This document shows positions 63,488 to 64,000 of a stretch of 64,000 bases of DNA, one piece after another. The stretch's first letter is position 1, and each line of letters begins with the position of its first letter. The DNA lies in assembly GCF_014696065.1 (NCBI RefSeq), contig NZ_JACJPL010000031.1, positions 930,001 through 994,000 of the forward strand, written 5' to 3'. The notes beneath the pieces are model-generated. The model was not told the DNA's origin. It saw only the letters and a list, made by a program, of their open reading frames with translations, and searched no databases. This DNA is from Leptolyngbya sp. FACHB-261 (GTDB taxonomy: Bacteria > Cyanobacteriota > Cyanobacteriia > FACHB-261). The translations under genes were made by a program, and so were the position numbers.

Positions 63488-63791
63488 ACTGTCGCCTAAT
63501 TCAAGCTTCTGTTCGTGCAGCAGAGTTGCTGTGGGGGTCTCTCACGGCTCTGCTTAGATTAGGGTTCCCCCTGAAGAGAGATTTTACTCAAATACAGCCT
63601 AAGCAATATGGCTGATTTTGCCGAGTCAGAGCGCATCCAACTGTAGCTGGTTTAACCAAACGGAGGGTTGCTAGCCACTACCAATAAAAGAATTGCCGTG
63701 GCTAAGTGAATAGCCACGGCAATTCTTTTATTGGTAGTGGACCAACGAACCTAGCGTTCGCCAGTCATCAGTTCTGGGGAGGTTGGCTTAC
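63488..63791. other. 304-base region with long hairpin
   Basis: It lies between the start of the 63182 gene (-) and the end of the DUF4383 gene (-). The first part must be promoter for the former; the rest holds the terminator hairpin at 63675-63740. No gene is supported. Confidence 0.5.
63675..63740. terminator. Terminator hairpin with 30-bp perfect stem
   Basis: Bases 63675-63704 and 63711-63740 are exact reverse complements around the six-base loop AGTGAA. The central GCCGTGGC part is GC-rich and the arms contain TTTTATT/AATAAAA, so it terminates on either strand. It lies 52 bases downstream of the DUF4383 gene. Confidence 0.85.
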
Positions 63792-64000
63792 CTAGCTGGC
63801 AGCGGTGACTTCCCGTTCTGCTTCTGCTGCAGGCTCTATAAAGCCAAAGTAGAAGGCAACAAGCGCAGTGATTGCATTAAACCAGACGTTGTTCCCAAAG
63901 ATGGGCATCAAACCAAAGGTTGTATTGGTCACTGGGAACAGGCCCATCAAGGCAATCAAGATATAGGAAATGGCAAAGCCCTGGTTGAATACCCGAGAGC
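63792..64000 (-). CDS. DUF4383 family membrane protein, partial
   Basis: The last 69 codons of a gene that runs off the window's right edge. The peptide reads SRVFNQGFAISYILIALMGL, then TTFGLMPIFGNNVWFNAIT and ends EREVTAAS before TAG, matching the DUF4383 family of four-helix membrane proteins. Function unknown. Confidence 0.75.
   Translation of the reverse strand, partial: SRVFNQGFAISYILIALMGLFPVTNTTFGLMPIFGNNVWFNAITALVAFYFGFIEPAAEAEREVTAAS

Overview
The window looks like a chromosome segment of a cyanobacterium. The supporting families are cyanobacterial: 4-hydroxybenzoate solanesyltransferase (UbiA family), ArsS, a CPP1-like protein, DUF2839, DUF6464, a DICT-domain histidine kinase, a SigG-like sigma factor and a primitive phytochelatin synthase. 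No heterocyst or photosystem genes are present, so I do not go below phylum. There is no CRISPR array, intact insertion sequence, rRNA or prophage.

Bases 1-30,000 are an accessory region: lower GC, mostly single genes, and several broken ones. It opens with a TIR-like nucleotide-binding protein, an orphan antitoxin-like gene and small exported proteins. Then come an AraC regulator divergent from a MATE exporter, a run of small enzymes (HD hydrolase, two GNATs, an M20 peptidase) and, from about 10.9 to 25 kb, an island rich in oxidoreductases and exported enzymes. The island holds SDRs (one Tat-exported, one pseudogene), an exported alpha/beta hydrolase, two AraC regulators, a homocysteine methyltransferase-like protein, a BenE transporter, three VOC proteins with N-terminal export signals, a royal-jelly/yellow-family protein and a DOPA-dioxygenase-like protein. 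Broken genes there include a catalase-like tail, the SDR pseudogene and a frameshifted GNAT. Next come CsbD, a SnoaL-like protein, phytochelatin synthase, a ribosome-hibernation/cold-shock fusion, a membrane-anchored SDR and a pyridoxamine-oxidase-like protein.

Bases 30,000-64,000 are mostly core genome with higher GC and tight packing: chromate transporter, DICT-GAF histidine kinase, dynamin/Era-like GTPase, initiator tRNA-Met, IscA/SufA-type protein, a degenerate DinG-like protein, cobH, a Na/Pi cotransporter flanked by two paralogous small genes, a pentapeptide-repeat protein with a C-terminal TIR-like fold, arsS, a CLC protein with CBS and UspA domains, ppx, a small histidine kinase overlapping the solanesyltransferase gene, a sigma/anti-sigma operon, rpmI-rplT, a UgpC-type ATPase, TPR and HAD proteins, an OmpR-type response regulator, an M23 peptidase, birA and pgeF. 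Convergent genes often touch, and two pairs share one CTAG as both stop codons. The right edge cuts a DUF4383 gene.

Points most worth a second look are the pentapeptide/TIR-like gene with its small downstream ORF, the exported-enzyme island, long perfect hairpins inside signal-peptide coding sequence, a perfect 194-bp tandem duplication between clc and ppx, and a CLC protein whose gating glutamate is glutamine.
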